Below the pieces are notes generated by a model, which was given only the letters and a program-made list of their open reading frames with translations, ran no database searches and was not told the origin of the DNA. This document shows positions 33,807-46,596 of a stretch of DNA of 64,000 bases, piece by piece; positions within the stretch are counted from its first letter, which is position 1, and the number at the start of each line of letters is the position of its first letter. The position numbers and the translations under genes are program-made. Source of the stretch: Prostheceraeus crozeri (lineage: Eukaryota; Platyhelminthes; Polycladida; Euryleptidae); contig CAJQUW010002006.1 of NCBI GenBank assembly GCA_907163375.1, forward strand, positions 62,001 to 126,000, given 5' to 3'.

Positions 33807-34434
33807 TGAATCTCATTTGGTGGTCGCCGTCATTCTTATAGTGTATCACTTGCTGGATTTACATTATCCTAGTGCTTTCGCCCAGATAATGGGCTTCTTT
33901 CAAGAGACAATCCTGAAAGTTGAATATCTATATAAATCTCAGAGTGAGAAATTTTATCAAACGCTTAGGTTTGTGATACTTTGTGTTCTAAGTTGTATTT
34001 AGTAATTGCACACAGACCGTTTTATTAATCGTTGCACAAATCGGAAACTTGAAAAATCTTATCAAATGTAATTTCATCACTGTCAAATATTGCAACTTGC
34101 AAACATGGTGATTCATTTTGTTCAGTTGAGATGATGCTACTCAATCAGAGATGCGATAATAATTCTCCTAACTTATCCCATTGTGATGTACAATACTAAG
34201 AATTTGTTTGATATTGTTTATCATATCTAATAAGTTGTCTTGTCGCATCTATCTATGGTGGCCTGTCAGTCACATCAGCTGTAGCGAAGCGCTGTACACC
34301 ATTCGATAGATGAATGACGCCAGTCTTTAGTAAATAAATTGACTTGAATTTTCAATTTTAAATCCTACTGACCAGACATCAACGCTCTGCTGAAGATATC
34401 TTTTTACTTGGTATAATCTTTTTGAAATTGAGTT

Positions 34435-34594
34435 TGTCATCAATGAATAGAACGTCTTCGATGTTTTTGAGTTTTTTTAGCAATGATTTTACTGTAAATT
34501 TATCATAGCTGATCCTCTTTTGTCATCAATGAATAAAACGTCTTCGATGTTTTCGAGCAATGATTTTACTGTAAATTTATCATAGCTGATCCTC
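34435..34594. repeat. 86-bp tandem duplication
   Basis: Two head-to-tail copies (34435-34520 and 34521-34594) of TGTCATCAATGAATAGAACG...CATAGCTGATCCTC differ by a 10-base gap and a few substitutions. It is non-coding and may be downstream of host gene A. Confidence 0.8.
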
Positions 34595-35042
34595 ATTTTT
34601 TGTGTATCCATCCTATCATAAAATAAAAACGACATGAGAAACGTTGTCAATAGATCATGCAGTCTTCGAGTTTTCATCAAAACATATCTTCTAGGTGAAA
34701 ACTTGTGTTAAAGAAAACTTTCGATTTTCTTGTGCGTGACCTGACCATAACTTATGTATGACTTATGTGTGAACTTATAGTACACCTCAAATTAATCTTT
34801 GGAATATAAGGTTTCATATGATATGCAGTTTATCAAAATTGAAAAACGACTTCAAAGAGAAAATTACGTTTAAAAATGTGTTCATTTTTTGTGCAATGAT
34901 TTATGAAACGGTCGGTATGTCTAAGCTGTATCCTTCTCTGCATGTATTTATGTATGTCGTATTTTTTGTTTGATACTAATTGTACACATTCAATAAATAT
35001 ACCGAATATAATCTTTGTTCTGATTCAATTGATCACCTACAA

Positions 35043-35180
35043 TAACGCCAATTTGGCGCTATACGGCGAACATGGGTATAACGTCAGTATATCGCCAGAA
35101 TTGGATAACGTCACATTGAGTATAACGGCAGGTATAACGCGAGTATAACGGAAACTTTTTGCAATTCTCGCGTTAGGATA
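35043..35180. repeat. TATAACG-rich block
   Basis: TATAACG occurs five times, with variants GATAACG and AATAACG, within 140 bases, and GCGTTA-GGA-TATAACGC forms a hairpin at the right edge. The spacing is irregular, so it is a clustered motif, not a simple tandem array. Confidence 0.5.
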
Positions 35181-35402
35181 TAACGCCTAAATTTTTTAGA
35201 GTGTACAGAGTATGCTGTGTAAAGTTAATCGATTACATTCAATGACAACTGTTAAAGACTTACTTGAATTTACACCAATTAATTGCTATTAGCTGATCCC
35301 GTGATGAAACTGCTCCAGTTCACTCAATCCTTCAATTTCATACACTCGGCGTGAATTCAATTTCCAGTTCTAAGAATCACTGGATTAGAAGACAGCTACG
35401 TC

Positions 35403-35700
35403 GGGCAGTTAGGAAATGATGAAGGGACGGCATCAGTTTTCAGACATCGAGGAAGAAGTTTCTCTATATATTCATTGACCTTCGTTGATCGGAGCTAATT
35501 GTCTGAATATCATTCGGTGAAAAATGAAGCGAATACCTATATGAAGGAGTGCTTTGTCACCGTAACATAGCGCGGTATCCAATTAGTCCACTTCTGCAAC
35601 AATCATGCGTTATACAGCAACGGAAATCGATGAGAGTATTTGTAGCTGATGCGTTGCTCTATCCACTCTGATCACTTTTACATCCGGGTACAACTTTTGT
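35403..35700 (-). pseudogene. Decayed THAP-type zinc finger
   Basis: In changing minus-strand frames one can follow the outline of a THAP domain: VVPGCKSD (start, 35694-35670), a KW-type core (LLQKWTNWIPRY), an F-x3-F-E-like segment, and the closing phrase LKTDAVPSSFPNCP (ending 35403), which matches the LK-x2-AVPSIF ending of THAP fingers. At least two frame changes and several stops separate these pieces. THAP fingers occur in P-element-type transposases and many host proteins. I could not see a transposase domain after it, so the source is open. Confidence 0.5.
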
Positions 35701-36302
35701 AAACCCATTTTCGAGACGAATGTTCGAAACAAAACACAGTATTGCTCAAATTCACTCCATCGACGCACGGCGATCCAAGATTAAGCAATGATTCGAAGTA
35801 AAAGGCCTGCTGCTATTCTACTGACAAGTGAGTCAGCCAAATCAATTCCTATAATATGAATGGCCATCAGATGGCACGCTTACAGTAGAATCGTAGCAAG
35901 TGAAGCGTCCTTCCACCAAGCACTAGTTGTGCATGGGCAAGCTAACCAACTTGATGCTACCTAACGAATCGATCGATTGGATGACGTTTGCCTGAGCTAT
36001 TCATAACGCAAACTCGGTACATCATCGACGAGAGATCGAAATGAGGACAGTAACAGAACAATGGCAGCGCATCCACACAATGGTGTGTGATGTATGACAC
36101 CTCTCGTGAACGGTGGAGCAGTGAAGCGCGCTATCGAAGAAATCACATCGACGTAGATAAGGCATCACTTTGAAGACAATTCGTTAAAAAATTGGGAGTT
36201 GCATATCCCGGTACTCTAGATATCCCTGGGCTATTTGTAAATTTTTTTGCGGGAAATAACCTGTTCTCAGTGTCCCAGCTATATTACGCACCATTACGTG
36301 TT

Positions 36303-37110
36303 TTAAAAACCAAACAGCAACGAAAACACAGCACCACCGCAAGTAAATTTACGTGCAGATAATTCCCTAAATGTGATTAGATAAATTTCATGTAACTTAT
36401 CATAGAAAAATGCTTGACTTGCCCTCCATTTATTTCTGCTCTGTAGTGTAAACAGTGGGCGCATCAACGCCTCAGAAAAGCCGTTGAGGCTAATCGCACT
36501 ACGAATTGCTGAGATGCTCTCCAGTCTACTATTTGAAGTTCTTCGAGCAGATAGGACCTCTGGCACCATTGCAAGTTAAACATAAGAGGTGGCAGCACTT
36601 TTGCACATGTCCCGTCATCTCAACATCTTTATGCCACAAATAGGACTATGTGCATGGTCAGTTTTCTGTTTCCACTGCACAACCGGTGAAGAATAGGAAT
36701 ACACAGAAACATGGCCTGAAGACGAATTTATTTGCAATGAGGACATGTAAGCTTTAACAATCGCATCTACATCATATTTCACGTCAAATAGCCACCATCA
36801 TCAACCACTGAAGAACAGTAAATTTGATGGACGTGTCGCCTTGTGAAAAGATAAGCATAATTTCTGCATAATTCACCAAAATCATTGCTGGAGTAACACG
36901 TTGATCATCTCATGAAAAGGGCCTCCACCAACCTATGGACTGTCAAATTATCTTGTGAAAGACCGGTAAAATCAAAAAGAAATAACTCGTCTAGTTGTCT
37001 GTTGTGACATAAGACACTGTTTACACGTAAAAGCAGAGATAAAAAAGCTTTATTACCTGTCCATTCCATAGTGAGGACTGCTTCAATGCAGTTCTCGATG
37101 CTCGATAATT
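36303..37110 (-). pseudogene. Unrecognised decayed minus-strand coding stretch
   Basis: Three successive minus-strand stretches look strongly protein-like: one with IENCIEAVLTMEWTGNKAF and LDELFLFDFTGLSQDN (about 37100-36915), one with FDVKYDVDAIVKAYMSSLQ and SPVVQWKQKTDHAH (about 36790-36610) and one with ARRTSNSRLESISAIRSAIS and RASQAFFYDKLHEIYL (36303-36569). They follow each other without introns but in different frames, so this is a decayed intronless gene, either a processed pseudogene or a lost element. No domain is recognised. It lies on the same strand as host gene B but does not join it by any clean splice I could find. Confidence 0.4.
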
Positions 37111-38464
37111 CAGAAAATTGAAAGACTGATTATCGTAGCTTCTACTTCTATGCGCTTGTTGACATAAAGTTTTACCAAACTTTTATTCTTCATAAGTGGC
37201 ATGCAATTTTATAGTGCTAGCAATAAAATAACGTCTTTTATAGTGTTGCTCATTAAAATTTAGCAGGTAGAGTCCTTTGTGTAGTTTCAATAGTCAATCT
37301 AGCATACATGCCATCAATTCATGTCCATTTTTTGAAATAATTATTTACATGTTAAACTTAGTTACATTCGAAAAAACAATCATAAAATCGGAAATATTCA
37401 AATTAGCATATTTTAGCGAGAAATTTGTAACACATATCAACCAATGTTTCATATATTCTGGCAGCACACGGCATTGTCTATCAACACAATTCATATTATG
37501 GAAGTGCATTCGTGTAATAGAAGTTTCAGAAATTTTGGAGTACATTTCCCTGTTTGATCAGCTGTCAAAATCAAACACATTATTCTGACTTAAGGAACGT
37601 GGCCATTGATGTATAACAGAAATTGAACACGCTCACGAAGAGACCATTGTAGCATATATCTCCCCTTATCAGCCTTGATCATTCAAGAACTCTAAATAAT
37701 CAGAAATTTACTATTCTTAGGTAGAGGAGCTCTGCCAATATTGCACAGGTCAATCATAGTTTGCTGCTTACCATCGACGATTCACAGTGTTTTTTAACAT
37801 GCTTCATAATAAAAATATTTGCTACTTGTGGCGAAATTACACACGCTGCACTGTTACATGATTCAGATGGCGACTAAAATGAAAGAGGTACTGAGTTTAA
37901 AACTGCGGAGAAATTGTTTCAATACAAACAATTGATGTAGAATTATAAACTAAACACTCTCACTGCTCACGTAACGCAACAGTAGTCCTAAAACAGATTG
38001 TAGATGCTTTAATTTAATTCTGTTGATTATATTATAGACCACACTGAGTTCCTACAAGCTATTTCTCTAGTTATTTCATTTGGTACATTTTGGTACATTT
38101 TCGTATATATTTCTAACAATATGTACGAAAGCAAATATTTAACTACGAAAGCGGATACAATATCGCTTTGGTATATAGGTTTCGTAGCGTACGATTTACA
38201 GTGTAGACACAGGTGTTCGATTACTGTTTAGAAATTTATCATACGCATGAAAGTGACTAAAGGCTCAATTGGGATCACACGCAAATTTTGGCTTTCATTG
38301 GAAGGATTGCGTCCATTAATCTTTCAACACAAGGCATTTTGGCCAGGACGAGGTACAATATTTATACACTGTATTAGATCTGATCAGACAGTGATATGTT
38401 AAGTATTTTCTTATAACGTGCACTCTAGCATCCCAACCAAACAAGTAAGTTTAGTTTTTCTTAC

Positions 38465-39038
38465 ATAGCCTCCTTGTTTGCGGCATTGTCCTCTTCTTGC
38501 ATACGCGAATCAAGCAGCAATCTGTAATTTGAACTCAATGTTTCAATTTGTTTATCTCTCTAATTGGTCAATAAGAAGTGGTCCTTACATTTCTTCGTCA
38601 ACCTTTCCTTCGAAAACGACATTTGCCCTGAAATGACACACACGGTAAGATATAGGCATGCGTAAATCTATAGTCATCATCCAGAAAGGACATTAGGCCT
38701 ATCGGCCTTTCTACACGAGCACATATACAATTGGCTACTGTGTTTATTTCTAGTAGTATGAGTTTTGTTACTATGTATTGTATGTGGTGTTGTATTAGTG
38801 CTGTATGTATCCATGAATTGGAGAATAGTTACATTTCATTTTGAAGGCAAGTATACAATTTGAAAAAAATGTGGCATATAAAAACAAATAAATAAACAGC
38901 CCTTGCTTACCTTTTAGGTGGGATATTTTCTTTTATTTTTTGCTTCCGCTTGTTGAAGGCAGTTGTGAATCTGTTTTTATACTCTGTGATTTTCTCTGTG
39001 TTGAGTTTTGACCTTCTATATCTCAGTCTAGTGGCCAT
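38465..39038 (-). CDS. Host gene B, 5' part, unrecognised, three small exons
   Basis: Exon 1 (39038-38911) starts at the ATG of MATRLRYRRSKLNTEKITEY and ends with 42 codons plus two bases at GTAAGC. Exon 2 (38627-38589, 39 nt) follows a TTTCAG acceptor and ends at GTAAGG. Exon 3 (38521-38465, 57 nt) follows ATTACAG and ends at GTAAGA. All three share phase 2, and the joined frame stays open: ...KENIPPK, RANVVFEGKVDEE, ILLLDSRMQEEDNAANKEA. The product is basic at the N-terminus, then a charged helical stretch. Both internal donors contain an in-frame stop just after the exon, so unspliced reading ends at once. A further possible exon lies at 37873-37772 (34 open codons, good acceptor and GTAAGC donor), but its phase does not fit directly. 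No family is recognised. Confidence 0.45.
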
Positions 39039-41553
39039 TTTTAACTTTAATGTTTCCTGCAAGGAAATATTCAACCAGATTTGATACACACCCACTAGCC
39101 GTCAGCTTCCATTAACAAAGGAAGAAGTTAACCCTGTAAAATAATCAAAACGTATGATTAAATAAAGGATGCACGCAGAAAAGAGAGACCGCAAGTTTGA
39201 TTGCAATATAGTGTAATAGTAATATAAATATAGCGCATGGAACGGCAACACTGTAAATTGAATATAACGTAGCACCGTACCGGTAACTGGTTGCGACAAA
39301 CTCGTCGTATAAGAATATTTGAAAGCAGCAGCAAGAATGACCACTTACTTACATGCACACAAATATTTTAAGTAGGCATAGGGCATGCTGTTGTTACGGT
39401 AGAGACAAAGCCATGTTCGATAAAGAATGCAAAATTGCAGCAATTCTATGCTTGTTTGAACCCTCCCTTAGTACTAATGAACATGCTTATTCGATGCGAA
39501 TGAATACTATAAAATATTGCGAAGATTTTACGAATTAACTACAACATACTCCCTTCTTTACGTGTTAACCTGTGCTGGGTAGAGCATAAGATATTTTGTC
39601 CACGATGAAAATGGACTGTGGCAAAGAATTTCCTCAATCGCACATTTTGCCGACTGTTGTTGATACTCTGTACCACTTATCATTGTAAAAGTAGTCAAGC
39701 TCATTGCATAGGCCTAATATACGAATGTAAGATGGCAAAAATGAATAAATTACAATCTATTGAATTTAAATCAAACGTTTAAAAAGCGTTGTTGACCAAT
39801 AGTGATTTAATTATACAATATAGGGCCATACAATGTAACTATAAAATAAAACTTCAACATAATAACAATTCTTCGCTAGGTAGAAGTACTCGGTAATTTG
39901 CAATCATGATTCATGATACTTCTCACTTTTTCAGGCTCACGTGTACCCTCTAATCCTATCAAAAAATTAGATTAAGTTTACCATATGCTAATTGCCAATG
40001 AATCAGACAATTTTCTTTCTCAATTTAATTTTTGTATCCTTAATTCTTGAATTTTCTTTTCATAAATTGGAAAATTTTGGAATATCTGTCTCTTACGTGG
40101 GTGCGATTAATGAAGCGCAACTTCTTTCCTACGCAGCTAGGTGACATGATTAATTATTCTTTCACAAAAATGTAATAATCGGTTATATTAATGTAAAGCT
40201 AGCAGAAGTGCGAGTATATTAAGCGGGTCTTCTTTGTGTATTCACACCAAATACAAGCGTCTCTGTAGCGGCTATTTAACTGAACCGATTGCCACGAAAT
40301 TTAAGGCACAGGCAAGTGGCGTATTACTCGTACCTTATTCGGTTATTATTCATGTTTGTCCAAACATGTACGAGTCCAACATTGAGCGATGAGTTCCAAA
40401 TTGCTTTCGATTGCGACGCTTTGCCTGGTACCACAATAATTCTACCGGTTGTGTAGGAGAAACAATGTCACGTGACTCACCGTAGCGACTGACAAACATA
40501 CACGCACCTTATCGAACATTCGGAACGCATATACTCAGATAATGCGCTCACTTATACCTGTACTTCAAATTTCGTTGCAATTGTCTCGGTCAAACAGCTT
40601 CTACAGACGTACACGTATATATTTGGGGATGCATTAACAAAGATCATATTATTAAGCATCGATTAGTGAAGCGTGTGTCATATTGGATATCTTCGATGAC
40701 ATTTGGTGGGGGATAGCATTTGTTGATTGATTTAAATTTTTAGAAGATAGATGAGATAAAATCAGACAATAAAGTTATTGACGAATTTTAGCATGAAACA
40801 GACAGTATAAGATAGACTAAAGAAGACGGGTACTATGCGCCGAAGGTCCTGTCTGGCTTTACGCTTCCTCAATTTTGATCTGCACCCTATTCTTCTGAAT
40901 CATATTTCATGGAAGGCCTGACTTTCCTTTCCTCAATGACTGCAATCCCTTGTATACTGCATGCAACAAAGGAACTTTTGGTACTTATATTCTTCCCCCC
41001 ACATTTTCAAATGTTTCCAAATTCATCAAATTTCATCAAGTCAGATTGGATTTAGAATAGATTTGATCTGCTCACTGAGTGACACTAGCACATCACCACT
41101 CACAAGTCTTACTTGAAGTCTAGAATGAAGGATTGGTCCCCTGGATGCTCAGCTAGAATACAAGATACAGCTGTGAAATATTGATTACGAACTTCGTGTT
41201 ATTGCTGTCTACAGTGAGCAACAAAGCAAATGCTGTGAATTTTGTACAAACCACAGGAATTTCACACACTCATAGCGTCTGTGCGATGCTAGTGAGACTG
41301 CTCTTGCGAGCAAGAGAAGATCGCTGATGATGCAACTCTCGCGGGTGTTAACAACAAAAATGTGGGGGAAAGAGAATAGAGGTGCCGAACTTATCAATAT
41401 GATATTCAGGATGGCAAACAAAATAGTGAAAATACACATGCCTCATTGTGAAATTTCATGACTTAATTTAGCTTCTAGTTTGATTCACTTAGAAATCAGT
41501 CTATGCTAGCAGACTGCATTATGTAAAAAATGCCTTGACCGTGCATTATGAAA
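39039..41553. other. Non-coding stretch, nothing supported
   Basis: Only short chance open frames are present (for example 39102-39358 and 41209-41439 on the minus strand). I see no repeats, no splice-consistent exons and no element ends. If host gene B has its promoter upstream of 39038, it would lie at the left edge of this stretch. Confidence 0.4.
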
Positions 41554-41722
41554 GGTAAGAAGATCTGGGAATAGGCCAAGTGTTTAGTAGAAAAACTCAA
41601 AAATACAAAGGGATTATACTCCCTGATCATATTGACCGGTGGTCAAAGAGATATGTATCGTAGTTATTTGTATTTTTGTATTTTTCTAATAAGCACTTGG
41701 CCTATTCCCAAATCTTCTTACC
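41554..41722. repeat. Perfect inverted-repeat element beside MITE copy A
   Basis: GGTAAGAAGATCTGGGAATA and on to GGCCAAGTG (41554-41582) is mirrored, with one mismatch, by CACTTGGCC...CTTCTTACC (41694-41722), giving 29-base arms around a loop of about 110 bases. It abuts the TA target site of MITE copy A directly, so A inserted at or next to its tip. Confidence 0.75.
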
Positions 41723-41724
41723 TA

Positions 41725-42737
41725 CACTGTAAATCGCTGGATACGAAAATTACATAAAAACATATACTAAAATCACATACAATTTGAAACTAACATCTGA
41801 TACGAGATTCTTGTATGTTTCGGAGATCTGGTATGTTTTTCATACCAAATCTCATTTACTTTCGTATGTGATTGGTATGTAGCGATACGTACTATTCTAT
41901 CTGTGATTGGCTGTTTTACACTGAAATACGAGTTGTTGGTATGTTTTATATACGGGACCCGATGCAAATTCATCCTTATTCGTATGCCTCTGGTATGTAT
42001 TTGGTATGTGCAGCTTTAAGTCACACAGCAAAAAAATGTGTGTATTACATACTACTATCAAATAACCTTTTTCAGTAATACCAATATATTTTTTTGATAT
42101 TTTTTGTTTGATAGAGTGATATTTAACTAGATTAGATTTATTGTGAATTATATGCTCCACGAGATTGTCGTCGTTGCTACTTGTCTAGTAACATTAACAG
42201 TACGTTTAGTTTGCTCTACTTTATGATCCAAGTTGATGAACATCAGTTCATTCAAACGATATCTTTCGTGCAATCATGTAGACTTATATATCTCAAACGT
42301 GACTATTTTTGCGTTTATGAATTATAATGTGTTTTTATTTCGGATTGATAATATGCTTAATTTCAAAATTAGATAATGCATAATTGTTGATGGTTGAATA
42401 CTTATTGGTTATTCATGAAATGCCTTAGACTTGCTTGTATCAAAATCGAATTCAGTATTGAAAGTATGACTCTTGAATGTCATTATCTCACTACTTACAG
42501 AACAGTAGAAACATTAGTGTGATCTTTATTGACAAAAGGTCTTAAATCAACATACTTTGGACATGATTTATGCTTTCTTTTTACATTGTGCTGGTATGGC
42601 TTTAGTATGTAAAGCATACCACATTTGAAAGAGCATACGAAAAGCATACAAGTATATACCAAGAGAATACAGAAATATAACAAAAAAAATTTGGTATGCA
42701 TCCTTCGTATGTGATTGGTATTGAGCGATTTACAGCG
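41725..42737 (+). mobile_element. TA-flanked 1-kb MITE, copy A (complete)
   Basis: A 1013-bp element flanked by TA begins CACTGTAAATCGCTGGATAC and ends with the complement of CGCTGTAAATCGCTCAATAC. The subterminal parts are rich in GTATG and CATAC words in both orientations (GGTATGT, CATACGA). Copies B (46597-51739, split by piggyBac) and C (44830-45684, inverted and truncated) match it closely. No transposase is encoded; the short open frames at 41773-42160 and 42495-42793 are artefacts. Confidence 0.8.
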
Positions 42738-42739
42738 TA

Positions 42740-43966
42740 GCAGACTGCGATGACTAAAATTATACTTCCATTGCTATGAGGACACAAATGCATAAAAATA
42801 GTTTGGCTATATCACAAATTGCGTCTTACTTTACTTGCCGGGTAACTGAACAGCGCGAAATTGGCCTGCCTCTCTTGGTTTTCTCTCAGTCTGCCCCTGC
42901 GCTTTGTCTCTACTCCTCCTTCAATCGCACTCACGTCCACAATTAAGATGCAGCTGAAACTGATGCTTGAGAAAGGCTTTACACCAGTTGACGTGCGTGT
43001 AAGACAATACCACGAAGGTCATTCTTCCTTAACACCTTTTTCGCTTACTGCAGCGATAATTTATTGCAAGGTCAATATTTAGAAGCGATACGTGTCTGCA
43101 AGGACTGGGTATCTGTTTACTTTTGATTTATAATGACATCCTCCTTCGGCATCAGTGCACATGCAGGTCACTGTCCAATTTCCGATGAGCTAGTGAGTAA
43201 CTTGTTGCCAGAAACATGCACTACCGAATAAAACAGCTGACTTGAACAATCAGCATCACTTAAAACTCTACCTAACTGATGTAATTTGAAATGTATGGCT
43301 ACGCAAGTATAGTGCACAATTCGTGATCAGAGGGACCAAGATCTCATCCAAGGATCCACAATTGGCGATCTGTAATTTTTAGCCGCTTACACAGCATAAT
43401 CCTGACATTTTACTCGATCAACTAATGAGACAAAAACAACCTCTTCCCTTCCTCCATTCCTCCATATACGAACGCAGAATGGATGGGAATAGGTCATTGA
43501 TAGTGTTGTATAAACTATGGATCTGATTTCTTGCTGAAACATCTACCTACCTTCCAATTGTAGAAATATGTTCAGCCGAATGTATCAATAAACTATGTGC
43601 ATTCCGCAATTCTGTATGACGTACAGGACAGACAACCATTATAAGCTTTGATCCTCCCTTGAAAGTGTTATGCTTTTCAAACATCAGTGAAATGATTTAA
43701 TATATATACAAATATACCATGTGATAAGATTATACAAGATAATTTCTGTTATAAGGCAAAATATCCATTAAATTATCTTTAATCACATTTATGTACCCAG
43801 CTGATATATTTTTTCAATAAGTCTACAATGGGATGACACTGAATAAAAAATGACATTTTCGCACATATTTGAGGATAGTGCCTTCTATTATGTGAGAAAA
43901 CCAGCGAAAATAGATTTTCGCACATACTTTTTAGCCTTTTATACACCTTAGAATTTACAGTGTAAG
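42740..43966. other. Non-coding stretch with a possible half element
   Basis: No genes seen. TTTTCGCACATA occurs twice (about 43856 and 43916), and GAATTTACAGTG followed by TA at about 43952-43965 is one more copy of the CACTGTAAA end word, without a convincing partner on the left. Confidence 0.35.
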
Positions 43967-44829
43967 TTACATGAAGAACAACAGAATAAGAAGGATCAAT
44001 GCAGACTCAACATGTTCAAGAAATAGTTTTGTTAACAGCAGAATAAGAGGATTTCCCATGAACAAGCCAAATATTTGCTCATAAGAAAAAATTTCAAAAA
44101 CAGAATAATTATAACGATGACATAGATCAATTAACTCCAACAAGCAACCAATGCTCACAGGAAAACCACGAATAGTGGACAAAAGACGAAGAGATAGGAA
44201 ATCAATCGCAGACTGAGGGAGAACATTTGTGAATAAAGAAATAGTGTCAAAAGAAACAAAAGTATCCCCAGGATTCAAAGAACCTCCAGAAATTCTTCTT
44301 GGCAGATCAGAAGAATTTCACAAATGACCAGGAGAGGAAAGTCCCCAGTAAAGGAGATAGCAGGTGGGCTAAGGCCTTGGAAAGTTTATATGAAGGCGAA
44401 TCGCAAGAAGCAACAATGGGACTTAAAGGACACTCGTCCCTGTGGATCTTGGGCAACCCCTAAACGTAAGGTAAAGATGGAAGATAAGATTTGAATATAA
44501 TATAGCTACGATCATCAGGATGCCTATCTCCAATACATCTGAGATCATTATTAAAATCTCTTTGCATCAGAGGTAAGGGATTAGAGTCAACTTTACGATA
44601 GGTATCTTGATCGGAAAGAATTTCAAGCATCTTCATGGAATAATCTGTACGATTCAGGATTACAATCTTGCCGCCCTTATCAGCTTGCCAAATACGGATC
44701 GATTTATTTTTACGTGAAGAGTCTATTGCTGCTTGATATCATCTAGGCAGTTCTTTATCAGACGAATTAAGACAATCAAAGATATCACTTAACTGACTAG
44801 AAATGAAATTCTTATGAAATACATCAGTA
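43967..44829 (-). pseudogene. Penelope-like RT fragment, classical type
   Basis: Minus-strand coding in several frames shows Penelope-like RT landmarks in order: ADKGGKIVILNRTDYSMKML and LSDQDTYRKVDSNPLPLMQ (44700-44560), GLPKIHRDECPLSPIVAS (about 44460-44400), FVSFDTISLFTNV (44270-44230) and YEQIFGLFMGNPL (about 44080-44035, motif B). Frames change at least four times. The wording differs from the Naiad copy at 24960-27845 and is closer to the Penelope/Poseidon/Neptune type. It stops at 43967 and at its other side is cut by MITE copy C (44830). Confidence 0.75.
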
Positions 44830-45684
44830 CACTGTAAATCAATCAATACCATTCACATACGAAGGATGCAAAGCAAAATATTTTTTTGTTATATTTCTGT
44901 ATTCTCTTGGTAAATATTTGTATGCTTTTCGTATGTTATTTCTGTTTACTACTGTTCTGTAAGTAGTGAGATAATGGCATTCAAGAGTCATACTTTCAAT
45001 ACTGAATTCGATTTTAATACACGTAAGTCTAAGACATTTCATGAATAATCAATAAGTATTCAACCATCAACAATTATGCATTATGTAATTTTGAAATAAG
45101 GCATATTATCAATCCGAAATAAAAACACATTATAATTCATGAACGCAAAAATAGTCATGTTTGAGATATATAAGTCAACATGATTGCATGAACGATATTG
45201 TTTGAATGAACTGATGTTTATCAACTTGTCTCATAACGTAGAGCTATCTTAACGTCCTGTTAATGTTACTAGACAAGTAGCAACGACGACACATTCCGTG
45301 GAGCACTAAATTCACAAAAAACATTGCCTAGTTAAATATCACTATCAAACAAAAAATATTCACGACTGGTATCACTGAAAAAAGTTATTTGACAGTAGCA
45401 TGTAATACACATATTTTTTTGCTATGTGACTTAAAGCTGCACATACCAAATACATACCAGAGGTATACGAATAAGAATGAATTTGCATCGGGTATCGTAT
45501 ATAAAACATACCAACAACTCGTATTTCAGTGTAAAACAGCCAATCACAGATAGAATAGTTCGTATCGCTACATACCAATCGCATACGAAAGTAAATGAGA
45601 TGTGATATGAAAAACATACCAGATATCTGCAAGCATACGAGAATCTCGTATCAGATGTTAGTTTCAAATTGTATGTGATTTTGG
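44830..45684 (-). mobile_element. TA-flanked 1-kb MITE, copy C (inverted, truncated)
   Basis: Starting with TA then CACTGTAAATCAATCAATAC, this is an inverted copy of 41725-42737. It matches to about 45684, where the last 40-50 bases of the other terminus are missing. Its intact end lies against the Penelope-like fragment. The open frames at 45372-45667 mirror the artefact frames of copy A. Confidence 0.75.
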
Positions 45685-46596
45685 TGATTTGATCTTGACG
45701 ACGAAGTCGGGGAAATGACGCTTAGAATTCGGAAGAGCAGAGTTCAGAAATTTCGGAACTCTCGAACTTTTCGGAAATGGAGTGAACTTGCAGCCTCTAA
45801 ATAACAAGGTATTTTCTGGATCGGTGATATTATGTAACCTAAAAAATAATTCGCATTGGTTTCAAAATGTTGATACACATCCTCTAGTTCTATCATATCA
45901 ATTCTAGTTTTTGAGGGATCATTCATGGGTAAGTCCTCCATATGTATGTCGTCATTCGTTAGCTGAAATTCGGAACCGCTTTGATATCGAGTGGAAAAGT
46001 GGTTGTAATTTGGTGAATCCTTCATCAAATTTTGTGCTGCTCATTACATGTGAAGTTTCATGTAGCTAATTTGTGTGAATTATAATTGTATGTAATGCTC
46101 TCACGGATTTTAAATGTGAGTCAATAAAGTTATTCTCTCTCTCTCTCTCTGTGTGTGTGTGTAATTGTTTTTACCAAAATTGTAATTATTTCGACGATTT
46201 CGAAAATTTAGACGCGTTGGTCCGTAATAAGTAGGATTGCTTGGATTACTCAGTCTAAATGAATCAACAGAATTGAATGATAATAATAAGGTCGATTACT
46301 AAATTCCACATTCCTGTTTTTAACACGTGTGTTGTTGAAATTACGGGGACCACGACTTTTTTTGAAGCAATTGTAGAATGGTCTATTATAATATCGGCTA
46401 TGATGAAGTTTTGAAAGTTGTTTCTTTGAAATTGATTAGTGTCTAATACCGAATACATAGAATGCACCAAAGTGTCTAAAATCTCCCCCTTTGTTAATAG
46501 TCTGTCCATTGATTCTGGCATTGTAGTTAGTTTATTTCTGTAACCTCCACGTGTATTAAATAGACAGATAATAGACAATCGTAATACCAGTACGTA
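45685..46596. other. Unassigned stretch with a CT/GT microsatellite
   Basis: Two minus-strand frames (45744-46028, with MIELEDVYQHFETNANYF, and 46264-46599) could be fragments of an older gene or of the Penelope-like element, but no motif supports either. A (CT)n(GT)n microsatellite lies at about 46132-46163, shortly after an AATAAAG word. Confidence 0.35.

Noticed and set aside
37277-37588. 103-residue plus-strand frame
   Set aside because: It has low-complexity, Ile/Phe-rich composition with no motif, overlaps a minus-strand frame of similar length and has no splice support.
41872-42160. Open frames inside MITE copies A, B and C
   Set aside because: They recur only because the repeat recurs; frames differ between copies and contain no domain.
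46132-46163. CT/GT microsatellite as a SINE tail
   Set aside because: An AATAAAG word precedes it, but no tRNA-like head or second copy was seen.
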